Positions 18,675 to 28,155 of a stretch of 64,000 nucleotides of DNA are shown here, one piece after another. A program made the position numbers and the translations under genes. How positions within the stretch are numbered: the stretch's first letter is position 1; every line of letters starts with the position of its first letter. The DNA is from Aporhodopirellula rubra. GTDB taxonomy: Bacteria; Planctomycetota; Planctomycetia; Pirellulales; Pirellulaceae. Under the pieces are notes generated by a model, which searched no databases, was not told the origin of the DNA, and saw nothing but the letters and a program-made list of their open reading frames with translations. Where the stretch lies: contig NZ_JACHXU010000005.1 of assembly GCF_014192335.1 (NCBI RefSeq), positions 1 through 64,000 of the forward strand, read 5' to 3'.

Positions 18675-20129
18675 CTAAGCGATGATCTCGTTGATTGGAC
18701 GTGTATCTTCCACTCCGACGAGTCGTTGATCGAGCCCGCCATAGAAGTATGAGAGACGATTCGGGTCGAGTCCCATTTGATTCAGAATCGTTGCATGGAC
18801 CCGCCGCACGTGCAGTCGGTCTTCAACAGCCTTTGCACCGATTTCATCGGTTTTCCCGTAGCTAACGCCACCTTTGATTCCGCCTCCGGCCATCCACATC
18901 GTGAAACCGTAGGCGTTGTGATCTCGTCCGGTTCCTTCGGCGTATTCTGCAGTCGGCTGCCGCCCAAATTCACCTCCCCAAACCACGAGAGTTTCGTCGA
19001 GCATTCCACTTTGCTTGAGATCTTTCAGCAAAGCAGCAACGGGTTGATCGGTTTGACCGGCATGAAGCGTATGGTTTTGAACCAAGTCACCGTGCGCATC
19101 CCAGTTGTCATCGTTGTGAGCGCCGCCGGAGTAGATTTGCACAAATCGCACGCCGCGTTCGACCAGCCGGCGAGCCATCAAGCACTGTTTGCCAAAGTAA
19201 CTCGTCTGCTTTTTATCGATGCCATACATCTTTTGCGTGGCCGCGGTTTCTTGGGAGAGGTCAACCGCCTCCGGTGCGGTACTCTGCATTTTATAGGCAA
19301 GTTCATAACTCGCAATTCGGGCAGCGAGTTGTGAATTGCCCGGATGAACCCGTGCATGGTCCTCGTTGAACGTGCGGAGCGTGTCAAGTATCTTTCGCTG
19401 GGCACCGTCGGTCATGCTCGCTGGACGTTTCAGATCCAAGATCGCCGTTCCCTCGCTGCGGATGACAACGCCTTGGTAGGTCGCCGGCATGTATCCGCTC
19501 GACCAGTTCTTCGGACCACTGATCGGGCCGCCCGAACCATCGAGCATCACGACAAATCCAGGCAAGTTTTCGTTCTCACTGCCGAGGCCATAGTTAATCC
19601 ATGAACCGAGACAGGGATTGCCGCTTTGGATTTTACCGGCGTTCATTTGCAACATTGCCGAACCATGAATCGGTGAATCCGCAGTCATGCTATGCAGAAA
19701 CGCGATGTCGTCCACGCAGGTTCCGACGTTCGGAAAAAGGTCAGAAACCCATTTGCCGCATTCACCGTATTGTTTGAATTTCCATCTCGGCTCGACAATA
19801 CGTCCTTTACTTTTATGCCCGCCGCGGCCGAACGTTTTCACGTCGATCGACTTGTTGTCCATGCCATACATGTTCGGCTTGTAATCGAACGTATCGATAT
19901 GGCTCGGCCCGCCATACATGAAGAGGAAAATCACCGATTTCGCGGCGGGTGCAAAATGCGGAATTTTTGCAGCAAGTGGATTAGTCCACTCGGACTGGCC
20001 ATCGGCCGTCCGATCCTGGGCGGACAGGAACGAATTCTCGAGCAGCCCCGAAAGGGCGAGTCCGGTGAAACCGCCACCGGCCTGCCACAAAAACTCACGT
20101 CGCGTTCGGTTACAGAAATTTGGATTCAT
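18675..20129 (-). CDS. DUF1501 protein with Tat signal
   Basis: A 484-residue member of DUF1501, a family with an alkaline-phosphatase/sulfatase-like fold. The N-terminus carries a twin-arginine signal (NRTRREFLWQAGGG followed by a hydrophobic stretch). Internal markers include [29 protein letters not shown] and [17 protein letters not shown]. The exact biochemical role is not established; in planctomycetes these genes nearly always follow a PSCyt1/DUF1549/DUF1553 gene, as here (42 bp downstream of it, same strand), which implies a joint exported complex. Confidence 0.9.
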   Translation of the reverse strand: MNPNFCNRTRREFLWQAGGGFTGLALSGLLENSFLSAQDRTADGQSEWTNPLAAKIPHFAPAAKSVIFLFMYGGPSHIDTFDYKPNMYGMDNKSIDVKTFGRGGHKSKGRIVEPRWKFKQYGECGKWVSDLFPNVGTCVDDIAFLHSMTADSPIHGSAMLQMNAGKIQSGNPCLGSWINYGLGSENENLPGFVVMLDGSGGPISGPKNWSSGYMPATYQGVVIRSEGTAILDLKRPASMTDGAQRKILDTLRTFNEDHARVHPGNSQLAARIASYELAYKMQSTAPEAVDLSQETAATQKMYGIDKKQTSYFGKQCLMARRLVERGVRFVQIYSGGAHNDDNWDAHGDLVQNHTLHAGQTDQPVAALLKDLKQSGMLDETLVVWGGEFGRQPTAEYAEGTGRDHNAYGFTMWMAGGGIKGGVSYGKTDEIGAKAVEDRLHVRRVHATILNQMGLDPNRLSYFYGGLDQRLVGVEDTRPINEIIA

Positions 20130-20171
20130 ATCAGGTCCTCATTCTCAATGAGAAAGAGCAAAGTGGGGAGA

Positions 20172-22691
20172 TTAATCGACGTAGACAAATTCATTGAGAT
20201 TGAGTGCGAGCAGACAAAACGCCTCGAACGATTCTTCGGCCGTCATGGCCTCCTCCGTCAAGAGGAGTTCACACATCGAAACGGCCCGGTCAATTTCGAA
20301 CTCGGTCGCAGTGCGTTGAGTCACGCGTGCAATTACTTCCGCGACTCGGCCTCGCAATTCTGGATGCTCGGACGTCACTGAACGAGCTAACGCTCGAGCC
20401 TGTCCGTTCGTGAAATCGCTGTTCATCATCCCGAGAGCCTGCGTCGGCTGTGTGGTGATGAACCGGACGGGACACGTGTTGTCAGTGTCCGCTGAATCGT
20501 TGGTCGACAAAATGGGCACCGGTAACGAGCGTTTAACATGAATGTAGATACTCCGTCGCCGTCGCTCGCTCTCCGACGAATTGCCCCACCCCTGGCCGGG
20601 CACGCTTTGTCCGGCCAACACTTCTTTGGGCTGGATTGGGAAGATGCTCGGGCCAAACATCTGCTCGAGATTCAGACTTCCGTTTACAGCGAGAATCGAG
20701 TCGCGAATCTCTTCCGCTGTCAAACGTCGAACATCAAATCGCCAAAACAGATCGTTCTCAGGGTCAGCGTCGTACGCGTCCTGGTTAAACGCGGACGACA
20801 TCTGATAGGCCTGCGACAACATGATGGCCCGGTGCATCGCCTTGATACTCCATCGATGCCCCACAAACTCCGACGCCAACCAGTCCAGCAATTCGGGATG
20901 CGTGGGCGCAGCCCCCTGGAATCCGAAATCGCTCGACGTGCGAACGATCCCGCGACCGAAGTGATACTGCCAAAGGCGATTCACCATGACACGCGCGGTC
21001 AACGGGTTCTCGTCGCTAGAGAGCCACCTCGCCAACGCCAACCGTCGCCCGGTCGACGACCTATCCTCGGGAATCGTGATCTGCGGCTCAGGCGGCGAAA
21101 GAACCGACAGAAAACTCGGAGTGACTTCATCGCCGGTCACGTTGGCATTGCCCCGAATCCGCATGTAGCTGATCGGCGGATCCGCTCCCTCTTCGGTCAC
21201 AGAAAGTACAGGCATCGTCCCTGGCGGCATCTCCACCAGTCGCTGCAGTTCTCTCCGGGCCTGATGAAAAATGTCAAACTGATGCTGAGTCAGTACCGAA
21301 CCGATTCGTTTGCGGAGCAATCGCTCTCGATTCATTTCGTACTGGTATTCCTCATGTTCAACAGGCTCGAAATCCGGTTTGGCGATCGCTTCGATCCGTT
21401 CAATCTTCTTCCTCAAACGACGAACCTTCGCCTCGTGTTGCTCACGTTCCTCCGGTGTCGCTTCTCCGGGAATCTTTCGAATCGACGCCGCTTCGACGGA
21501 CTCGCCACTGCGATCGCCGTAACGTCGAATGTTTTCAAAGAATGAAACCATGCTGTAGTAATCCGACTGAGGGATCGGATCGATTTTATGATCGTGGCAT
21601 CGAGCACAATCGACTGTCAAACCGAGAACGGTTTTTGAGGTCGTGCCAACGATGTCATCCAACTCGTCAAATTTTGCCTGCAGCCGATCCGCCGGCTCAT
21701 CATCCCACGCGCCGAGTCGATAATATCCGGTCGCGATCAACGCGTCGGCAGTCGGTGTCGGGAGTTCATCGCCGGCGAGTTGTTCAGTCAAAAATTGATC
21801 GTACGGTTTGTCATCATTGAGCGCACGAATGACGTAGTCTCGGTAACGCCAAACAAACGGCTTGGCCGCATCTCGTTCAAAGCTATTTGTTTCCGCATAG
21901 CGAACGAGGTCGAGCCAATGGCGCCCCCATTTTTCGCCGTAGTGTGGAGAGGCAAGCAGTTCATCGATCAAGTTGGCATATGCTTGTGGTGAATCATCCG
22001 AAACGAAAGCGGCAACCTGCTCGGGTGTCGGCGGCAATCCGACCAAGTCGTAGTACGCGCGACGAATGAGTTGCCGACGCGATGCCGGAGGAGCAGGCGT
22101 TAAGCCCGTCGACTCCAATCCACGCAGGATGAAATGATCGATCGGATTTCGCGGCCACTCCTTCATCTCGACCACAGGCGGTTGTGGACGAACGACTTTT
22201 TGAAACGACCACCATTTTTTGGTTTCGTCGTTCACCTGCGGAACCGACGAATGAGAGGGCGGCACGAACTCCATTTCTTCCGATGGCGGAAAAGGTGCTC
22301 CGATTTCGACCCAACGCGTCAGCGTTTGAATCTGTGAGTCACTGAGTTTTCCATCCGGTGGCATTTCATAAACGTCATAATTGACCGCTTGCAGAAGAAC
22401 GCTCTTCGCAGGATCATCTACATCGATCGCGGCACCGGAATCGCCTCCATGAACCAGTGCCGCATGCGACGTCAGCAACAGGTTGCCGGCAATATCGTCG
22501 GGATCATCGGCGTGGCACTCATAGCAGTGTTCCGCGAGAATTGGTTTGACTTCTTCCAAATAGAACTGGTGAAGCGCCACGAGGTCCTGATCATTCGACA
22601 GAACCGTTTCGGCGAATACCTGCGATGTTTGAAAAACGGAACCAAACAATCCAGCAAGGAACAATCCGGCGCACAAGAGTTTCTGTTTCAT
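20172..22691 (-). CDS. PSCyt1/DUF1549/DUF1553 cytochrome-like protein
   Basis: An 839-residue exported protein. A signal peptide (1-27) is followed by the planctomycete-specific cytochrome c domain with heme motif HCYECHADD (Cys56, Cys59, His60). DUF1549 (about 175-380) starts NPIDHFILRGLESTG and ends with a second CxxCH in [23 protein letters not shown]1553 (about 550-800) contains ENPLTARVMVNRLWQYHFGRG. A charged helical linker lies between about 400 and 460. Probably involved in periplasmic electron transfer or oxidative sugar processing together with the DUF1501 partner that follows 42 bp later. This copy has no extra carbohydrate module, unlike the other two copies in the window. Confidence 0.9.
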   Translation of the reverse strand: MKQKLLCAGLFLAGLFGSVFQTSQVFAETVLSNDQDLVALHQFYLEEVKPILAEHCYECHADDPDDIAGNLLLTSHAALVHGGDSGAAIDVDDPAKSVLLQAVNYDVYEMPPDGKLSDSQIQTLTRWVEIGAPFPPSEEMEFVPPSHSSVPQVNDETKKWWSFQKVVRPQPPVVEMKEWPRNPIDHFILRGLESTGLTPAPPASRRQLIRRAYYDLVGLPPTPEQVAAFVSDDSPQAYANLIDELLASPHYGEKWGRHWLDLVRYAETNSFERDAAKPFVWRYRDYVIRALNDDKPYDQFLTEQLAGDELPTPTADALIATGYYRLGAWDDEPADRLQAKFDELDDIVGTTSKTVLGLTVDCARCHDHKIDPIPQSDYYSMVSFFENIRRYGDRSGESVEAASIRKIPGEATPEEREQHEAKVRRLRKKIERIEAIAKPDFEPVEHEEYQYEMNRERLLRKRIGSVLTQHQFDIFHQARRELQRLVEMPPGTMPVLSVTEEGADPPISYMRIRGNANVTGDEVTPSFLSVLSPPEPQITIPEDRSSTGRRLALARWLSSDENPLTARVMVNRLWQYHFGRGIVRTSSDFGFQGAAPTHPELLDWLASEFVGHRWSIKAMHRAIMLSQAYQMSSAFNQDAYDADPENDLFWRFDVRRLTAEEIRDSILAVNGSLNLEQMFGPSIFPIQPKEVLAGQSVPGQGWGNSSESERRRRSIYIHVKRSLPVPILSTNDSADTDNTCPVRFITTQPTQALGMMNSDFTNGQARALARSVTSEHPELRGRVAEVIARVTQRTATEFEIDRAVSMCELLLTEEAMTAEESFEAFCLLALNLNEFVYVD

Positions 22692-23497
22692 TGAAAGATT
22701 GCGTGATCACGCTTTGGGGGGAGGCGGGATGCGTGACCCTCGTCATTGATGTCGGGTTCACTGCATTAACCAAGGTTAGCCAGCGTCCCTGCCGCGTTTA
22801 ATGCGTTTGTGCGCATAAAACCAGTCTATTCGCGCAGCCAGCTTCTTCAATTGCCGGCATTGCTGCTGGCTCTTCTCCCCTAAATTTCACACGGGATCCA
22901 TCTAATTCCGAGCGAAAGCCAATTCAGCTTTCTTCGCGCGGATTTCGGCGAGAGCAATTCAAATGATGATGTGCCTGGCCACGGTCGCGGGACCCACCAA
23001 ACTTACCCCCGACAATGTCTAGCGTCGTCGGGAAAATCCTTTGAGACAACGCTCTAACGACAGGTAAGACAGCCCCATCTCGAAGACTGAATCAAGATAC
23101 CGCTTTTGAAACCGGCGACAGTCAAGTTGAGAGCGTGCACGTTCCGCGCGATTTGCCCAACGGTGCCGAAGCACAATCAGCAACCGAACCCCGTTACGAG
23201 CACGAACGAAACAGGGCAGTCCGCATCCGGCCATTTCAGATGCGGATATTTTACCGTGGATTCAATCGGCCCAAACCGAATTGAAACTCTGCCATTCCTG
23301 TATTGAGCAACACCGAATTTTTTGGGGGGTGCGTCCGGTGTCGATAAATCATCATTCGATTTAACCGATTTCGTTTACCTTCCTTGACAATCCTTGCGAC
23401 TCAAAGAAAGGGCGACACTGTCGTACGGCCAGCCTCCGTGAGGCTGACCGACATGGGTGCGATCAAGCAACGAAGCGAGTGCAACTCGCGTCTGATG
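22692..23497. other. 806-bp gene-poor spacer
   Basis: No open frame here looks like a protein. It should hold the promoter of the minus-strand PSCyt gene. An inverted repeat ATGCG-N6-CGCAT sits at 22801-22816, about 110 bp before that gene, and is a possible operator. A TTTTTTGGGGGG run lies near 23320. The right end holds the hairpins described separately. Confidence 0.5.
23427..23489 (-). terminator. Hairpins downstream of the small lipoprotein gene
   Basis: On the minus strand, 9 bases after the stop, GCGAGT/ACTCGC (23475-23480 and 23484-23489) forms a 6-bp stem, and further on CAGCCTC/GAGGCTG (23430-23436 and 23440-23446) forms a 7-bp stem extended by flanking GG/CC. No T-run follows, so termination is plausible but not certain. 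Confidence 0.4.
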
Positions 23498-23728
23498 CTA
23501 CTCTTCTTTCGGCGGGCCTTTCCTGGCTTCCGTGGACATGTCCTTCATAGCTTGGGATTCCATCGCGGCACCTTCCGCCATGGCTTCCTTTGCTTTCTCT
23601 TGCATTTCCATGTACGCCTTGATGTCCTGCGGATCGGCATCTTCAACCAAGTTGCTGGTCCCACTCTCACCGCAACCGGCGACAACCAGCCCGGCTGCCA
23701 GCAGTATTCCTACAATCGTCTGTCGCAT
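23498..23728 (-). CDS. Small lipoprotein (76 aa) next to a DUF1559 gene
   Basis: A 76-residue exported peptide. A type II signal peptide ends in lipobox VVAGC with Cys19 as the lipidated residue; the rest is hydrophilic, Met/Glu/Lys/Ala-rich and likely helical (around KAYMEMQEKAKEAMAEGAA). No known catalytic motif. It lies 180 bp downstream of a DUF1559 gene on the same strand, behind a hairpin. The same arrangement, with Cys also at 19, recurs at 39320-40902, so the two genes probably form a functional cassette. Role unknown. Confidence 0.75.
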   Translation of the reverse strand: MRQTIVGILLAAGLVVAGCGESGTSNLVEDADPQDIKAYMEMQEKAKEAMAEGAAMESQAMKDMSTEARKGPPKEE

Positions 23729-23865
23729 CGCAATTCTCTTTGGTTAGGTTTAGCAAGATGCCAGACGCATCCGCGTGACTGTACCGCAAGCCAAGCTTGC
23801 CGAAGCGGACTCTCATCTGGCAATCAGCCAACGGTTGTGTACTGAATGTCTTTTGAAAACGAAAT

Positions 23866-23890
23866 GACACAGGAGCCACGCCCCTGTGTC
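23866..23890 (-). terminator. Intrinsic terminator-like hairpin after DUF1559
   Basis: GACACAGG (23866-23873) pairs with CCTGTGTC (23883-23890). Read on the minus strand it begins 18 bases after the DUF1559 stop and is followed by a T-rich tract (ATTTCGTTTT), the classic order for an intrinsic terminator. It would partly separate the DUF1559 gene from its lipoprotein partner. Confidence 0.65.
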
Positions 23891-23908
23891 GTCTTGAAAA
23901 GCGAGATC

Positions 23909-25141
23909 CTAGAATTCCGCTTCAATCACTTCCTTGGCGGCACGAGTCCCCAACGCACCCCATAGACCGAACGGGCTCTTGTCGCCAGGAACGTTATTCT
24001 TCCACGGTTTGCCCCACCAGTTGACACAACGATTGCTCGAGTTGCCCGCCTCGATAGAGTCGGTAACAAACTTAACGGCACCGTCGGCCAACAGAACATG
24101 GCAGCCGCCTTGGTGACGACTGGACATGGTCGCGTTCATCTGATCGTAGGGGTTATTTGACGAGCAGATCTCGCGGTTGGGCGGCAGAATGGTCATGCAC
24201 TGCGAGAACATTGGACGGGAAGATGCCCACCGATAACCTCGCCCTGCACTGGAGTCGCTGTATCCGGGGCTGTCCCAAAATTGAGGTCGCTCTGCCGAAA
24301 CAAACTGCTGACAATAGTCTTGCGGCGAGTCCGTGAGGTTGTGCCAGGCTTTGTCTGGTGCGATGGTTCGTTTGTCGTTGTCGCCCAAATCGGTTGCGAT
24401 CTCACCCATCGCGATGGTGTTCGCTAACCCGTCGAGGATATCTCGAAAACGCATCACCTTTTGCCCGACGAAAACACCGCGAAATTGGGCACGGTTGACT
24501 TCTGCCATGCTGGGACTCCCGGCGCCCGATTCTGGTTGCCCACTCTGCTCGCGAGACCCTTGCGCGGATCCACCATCGGAATCTCCGGTGCACGCGGCGT
24601 AGTTGGTTCGACCAAGAGCTGGCAAACCAGTTCCGGGGTCGCTGGGACAGCGAAGGGTAGGAATCTTGGTTGCCCATGGCGTGTACAAAATCTCGTCGGG
24701 TGCGGGGCCCATCGGAGTGAACGGGCCGCCGTTGAGTCCTGGCAAAGAGGATGGATCGGGTGGCGAATTCCCAAGCGCATCGACGTTCATCGGATTGGAG
24801 ATTTGCTCCCAAAGCGCTTGCTGCTCCACAAACGGCAGGATACCAACCAACATGCTGAGGTTTCGGTTATTGGACTGATCTCGAGCGTCCCACCATTTCG
24901 CAACACCGGGATCGATCGTTCCGGTGCCCTGTGTAGGCAACTGATTGTAAGCGCTGTGGTAGTTGTGAATGCCCAACCCGAGTTGCTTGAAATTATTGCT
25001 ACAGCTCATCCGGCGAGCCGCTTCGCGTGCGGCCTGAACAGCCGGCAGCAATAGCCCAACGAGAACACCAATAATGGCGATCACCACTAACAACTCCACC
25101 AACGTGAACCCGGATTCACGTCTCGTATCAAATCTCTTCAT
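23909..25141 (-). CDS. DUF1559 prepilin-like exported protein
   Basis: A 410-residue protein with a type IV prepilin N-terminus: processing site after Gly11 followed by [16 protein letters not shown] and a long hydrophobic helix. Then comes the DUF1559 (SBP_bac_10) body, starting [19 protein letters not shown]. The C-terminal family signature H-x9-DG is present (His of [19 protein letters not shown]). These are pseudopilin-like surface or periplasmic proteins very abundant in planctomycetes; individual roles are unknown. A strong ribosome site (GAGGGAG, 5 bases before ATG) suggests high translation. It is followed by a terminator hairpin and a small lipoprotein gene. Confidence 0.9.
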   Translation of the reverse strand: MKRFDTRRESGFTLVELLVVIAIIGVLVGLLLPAVQAAREAARRMSCSNNFKQLGLGIHNYHSAYNQLPTQGTGTIDPGVAKWWDARDQSNNRNLSMLVGILPFVEQQALWEQISNPMNVDALGNSPPDPSSLPGLNGGPFTPMGPAPDEILYTPWATKIPTLRCPSDPGTGLPALGRTNYAACTGDSDGGSAQGSREQSGQPESGAGSPSMAEVNRAQFRGVFVGQKVMRFRDILDGLANTIAMGEIATDLGDNDKRTIAPDKAWHNLTDSPQDYCQQFVSAERPQFWDSPGYSDSSAGRGYRWASSRPMFSQCMTILPPNREICSSNNPYDQMNATMSSRHQGGCHVLLADGAVKFVTDSIEAGNSSNRCVNWWGKPWKNNVPGDKSPFGLWGALGTRAAKEVIEAEF

Positions 25142-25615
25142 TAGATCTCCCTCACATAATTAAAAATGTCACCTCCCCCCTTAAACAACAACGAGGGGCG
25201 TCTACACAAACAATTCACGGTCATTGGCGATCTACAAAACTTTCCGACAAAGTTTTTGAAAATTTGCAACCGCCCACTCAATAGATTTCAACCGCCAATC
25301 GATTTCACCTGTTACCCTTCGGTAATCTATGCACGTGAACGTCCGATCCACAACGAGAGAAGACAACGAGGCGTCGCCGCGCCGGCAGCTAAGCAGCATC
25401 AGTCCCTGCGAGGAACGTCCGCGAGATATCTCGTGAGATAATGTTTCGGTTCCCGAATCATGCCGACACAAGAGACAGACTTCACAATCGCTTCAAAACC
25501 GCCGATTTGTTCGTCGGTCTTTACCGCGAACCTTGCGATTCGGAAATCTCGATTTTTTTACGATTCCGGTGTGGTAAATTGACCTCGAGCGGGAAAAGAC
25601 TTATTGGAGAACCTG
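25142..25615. promoter_or_regulatory. Divergent promoter region, DUF1559 versus sigma factor
   Basis: A 474-bp spacer between a minus-strand DUF1559 gene and a plus-strand sigma factor gene. It is AT-richer near 25225-25320 and 25540-25580, where promoters for either side could lie. I see no gene, repeat or convincing operator in it. Confidence 0.4.
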
Positions 25616-26176
25616 ATGTCATCGAAGTGTTTGAGCGAGGAAGAGCAACGAAACCAAAACTTTGTCAGACTGGTGTCACAAAACGACAGAGCGATCCGTC
25701 TCTACGTGCGTTCGTTGATGGCGACCAACGATGGCGTCGACGACGTCTATCAGGAGACCATGCTGGAATGCTGGAGAAAATTCTCAACCTTTCGAAGCGA
25801 TCCCGAACTCAAAGGTGTCAATCAATTTCTTCGCTGGGCGTGTGCGATCGCTCGTTTCAAAGTCCTTCGTCGGAAGCGTGATTATTCTCGCGATAAACTG
25901 GTGTTCCACGACGATGTAATTGAGCGATTGGCGACAGGTGCTAACGACCAATTGGAACGTTCTCAAGAACGCTCCGATGCGATCCAGAAGTGCCTCTCAG
26001 AGCTGGACGAATCGTCACGGAGCCTGCTTTTGAGCGTGCATCGCCCGGGAGAGTCCGTCGCCGACGTTGCGAGAAAGACCGGAAAGAAAGTTAGACAGCT
26101 CTACTACAAGATCGATGGATTACGCTCCATTCTGCTGCAGTGTGTTAAACGCCGAATGCTAGAGGATTGCACTTGA
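25616..26176 (+). CDS. ECF sigma factor, Rhodopirellula/Verrucomicrobium type (pair 1)
   Basis: A 186-residue sigma-70 family factor. Region 2 (about 20-90) contains DDVYQETMLECWRKFSTF and the promoter-melting part FLRWACAIARFKVLRRKRDYSRDK; region 4 (about 120-175) contains LDESSRSLLLSVHRPGES and VADVARKTGKKVRQLYYKIDGLR. The ATG at 25616 is preferred because GGAGA lies 5 bases upstream; a TTG at 25604 in the same frame overlaps that site. The stop overlaps the next start (TGATG), so it is translationally coupled to the FecR-type partner. Paralogous to the sigma factor at 28156. It should direct RNA polymerase to genes controlled by the partner's signal. Confidence 0.9.
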   Translation: MSSKCLSEEEQRNQNFVRLVSQNDRAIRLYVRSLMATNDGVDDVYQETMLECWRKFSTFRSDPELKGVNQFLRWACAIARFKVLRRKRDYSRDKLVFHDDVIERLATGANDQLERSQERSDAIQKCLSELDESSRSLLLSVHRPGESVADVARKTGKKVRQLYYKIDGLRSILLQCVKRRMLEDCT

Positions 26177-27864
26177 TGAATGACGATATTCGACGCTTGA
26201 TCTATCACACCATTGACGAGACGGCCTCTCCTACCGAATTTGACCAACTTCAGGATGCCATTCGCGAAGACGACGAGGTGAGAGATGAGTACCTCAATGC
26301 AGTCGCACTGTCGCAAACGTTGACCAACGCGGCCACCATCGAGAGCATGGAGAAGTCCATTGCTCACGCCTCGGATGAATCACGTTCTGCCAGCCAAGAA
26401 ACGACAATAAGAACGACGAGCACTACGAATTCGTTGGGTGGGCGTTGGCACCTCGCGGCAATATTGACTCTGGCAGCAACGATTCTCCTGGTTGCCTCGC
26501 TCCGCCACGTGACCCAACTGCAGCAAAACGGGACATTACTGGAACGTCGCGTCACGCTGCGTGAAGGATTACAGAGTCAAGTCCGAGAGGCGTCCACAAA
26601 CTATGTTGCCCGGATTACGAAAATTTCCCCCGAAGTGGTTTGGGGACAGGGATCTAGCGACAGTGAATTCCTGCTTCGGACCGTCGAGGGCGACAGTATC
26701 GACGTTCGTCAGGGGTTCGTCGAATTGGAATATTACTCGGCCGCCAAGATTATTCTCCATGGGCCATGCGTTTTTGTGACCAGTGGTGTCAACTCAGGAC
26801 GGCTCGAAGAAGGCCGGATCACTGGACGCGTTGACGGTGACCAATTCCACCTGACAACTCCCACGGCAACCGTCGTTGACCTGGGGACCGAACTCGGAGT
26901 GTCATTGAGTGAAACGGACGAGACGAACGTCCATGTCTTCGATGGTGAAGTGGAAGTTCGATCCGAGCATCCCGCCGATGGATCCACTTCATCGGTATCA
27001 CTCACCGAAGGCATGTCGGCGCATATTGACCGTGACGGTGCGATCGAACACAGGGAACCGGACAACACTGTTTCCTATATTCGAGAATTCCCGAATGACT
27101 CGAACTCCGATCCTGACCTCATTAGTCTCGTCGATGTGTTCTGCGCGACGTCGCCGACACACATCAACCTTTCCGGTGTGGTTGCACCTGACTCTGGCGA
27201 GCCCGATCGACGACCGTGGTTAGACGAGGACGGTCCGGGCCACCGTTATTCAGCAGGCTTGCAACTAACGGCATGGCATCCCTTTGTCGACAGTGTTTTC
27301 ATTCCGTGGAGCGACGGAATCGAACTCGACATTGACTCAACGGGCAACCAAATTGACCTGCCCGAATCACAAGGAAGAACGTGGGGACCGATCTGGGCCC
27401 GTCGCAAGATCAACGGTAACAAACTCAACTACCGTGTTGAGGACTTCTGGGGAACGCTCACACTTGATGTGGTGATGGCTCGACTCCGCAAGAGCGAAAT
27501 CGGCATGATCGGCATGCACGCCAACGTCGGGTTTTCCGTTGACCTGCGTGAGCTAAGACAGCTTGGAGGAACTCCCACACAATTTTCAGGGATCATTGCC
27601 AACCTGGATAACTCCGCGATCAAGGATTCAGACGCGCCCGAATGGCTCAACGCCAACCGCTTTAGCGCCGATTTTCGCGTGTTTGTTGATGGCGAACTGC
27701 GTGCCAGCCGTCTGGATTTCACGCGTGCAGATGGCGAACTTGAATTGTCGGTGGATCTCGAACCGAATGACCGAATGTTGACGCTGGTATCGACCGACGC
27801 CGATTCGTTCGACGGTTTCGATCACGTGGTTCTGATTGACCCCGTTTTGCGAATTTCCCATTGA
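26176..27864 (+). CDS. FecR-domain transmembrane anti-sigma protein with NPCBM-like module (pair 1)
   Basis: A 562-residue protein starting MNDDIRRLIYHTIDE at ATG 26176 (AGAGGA nine bases upstream). The N-terminal cytoplasmic segment (about 1-60) resembles anti-sigma domains; a single membrane helix lies around 93-115 (WHLAAILTLAATILLVASL). A FecR-like domain follows (about 165-290; TATVVDLGTELGVSL, VHVFDGEVEVRS). The C-terminal 230 residues look like an NPCBM-type carbohydrate-binding beta-sandwich. It is coupled to the sigma factor before it, so it likely holds the sigma factor at the membrane and senses an outside glycan. The C-terminal module differs from the LamG-like modules of the other two pairs. 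Confidence 0.82.
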   Translation: MNDDIRRLIYHTIDETASPTEFDQLQDAIREDDEVRDEYLNAVALSQTLTNAATIESMEKSIAHASDESRSASQETTIRTTSTTNSLGGRWHLAAILTLAATILLVASLRHVTQLQQNGTLLERRVTLREGLQSQVREASTNYVARITKISPEVVWGQGSSDSEFLLRTVEGDSIDVRQGFVELEYYSAAKIILHGPCVFVTSGVNSGRLEEGRITGRVDGDQFHLTTPTATVVDLGTELGVSLSETDETNVHVFDGEVEVRSEHPADGSTSSVSLTEGMSAHIDRDGAIEHREPDNTVSYIREFPNDSNSDPDLISLVDVFCATSPTHINLSGVVAPDSGEPDRRPWLDEDGPGHRYSAGLQLTAWHPFVDSVFIPWSDGIELDIDSTGNQIDLPESQGRTWGPIWARRKINGNKLNYRVEDFWGTLTLDVVMARLRKSEIGMIGMHANVGFSVDLRELRQLGGTPTQFSGIIANLDNSAIKDSDAPEWLNANRFSADFRVFVDGELRASRLDFTRADGELELSVDLEPNDRMLTLVSTDADSFDGFDHVVLIDPVLRISH

Positions 27865-28155
27865 GCTCGCCTCGGCGACCCATTGTGGAACCAACGCGGT
27901 GGTCACCTCGAAACGTTTCGTTGTGCGATCAACGTCGCGCCACCTTCGGGCCCGCGTTGAGGCCCTGCGTCTAAGGTTTTTGGGACGGTCGGACCGTACA
28001 TTCAACGTATTCCGATTCGCGGGCACTTCCTCTCTTCCATTCGGATGCCGTATCCCCCCGTACTCGGACAAATGCCGGCTTCGGTAAATATTGGCGAGAA
28101 TTGTTGTAAAACGCCGCGCACGAGGAATCTCACAGATAGAAGAGGAAACAATCAC
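27865..28155. other. Spacer between the two sigma/anti-sigma pairs
   Basis: A 291-bp spacer. Directly after the stop is an imperfect palindrome GAGCTCGCC-TC-GGCGA (around 27864-27880) that recalls the core of the palindrome at 44-86. An in-frame ATG at 28045 extends the next gene but this extension lacks similarity to the paralogous sigma factor. The region probably carries the promoter for pair 2. Confidence 0.4.

Noticed and set aside
20538..21545. 335-codon open frame opposite the PSCyt gene
   Set aside because: Antisense to a well-conserved coding region; composition is typical of a shadow frame in GC-rich DNA.
23019..23234. 71-codon minus-strand frame in the 806-bp spacer
   Set aside because: No homology features; Arg-rich random-looking translation without a ribosome site.
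28045..28155. ATG-initiated N-terminal extension of the second sigma factor
   Set aside because: The added 37 residues have no counterpart in the paralogous sigma factor, while a ribosome site precedes the TTG at 28156.
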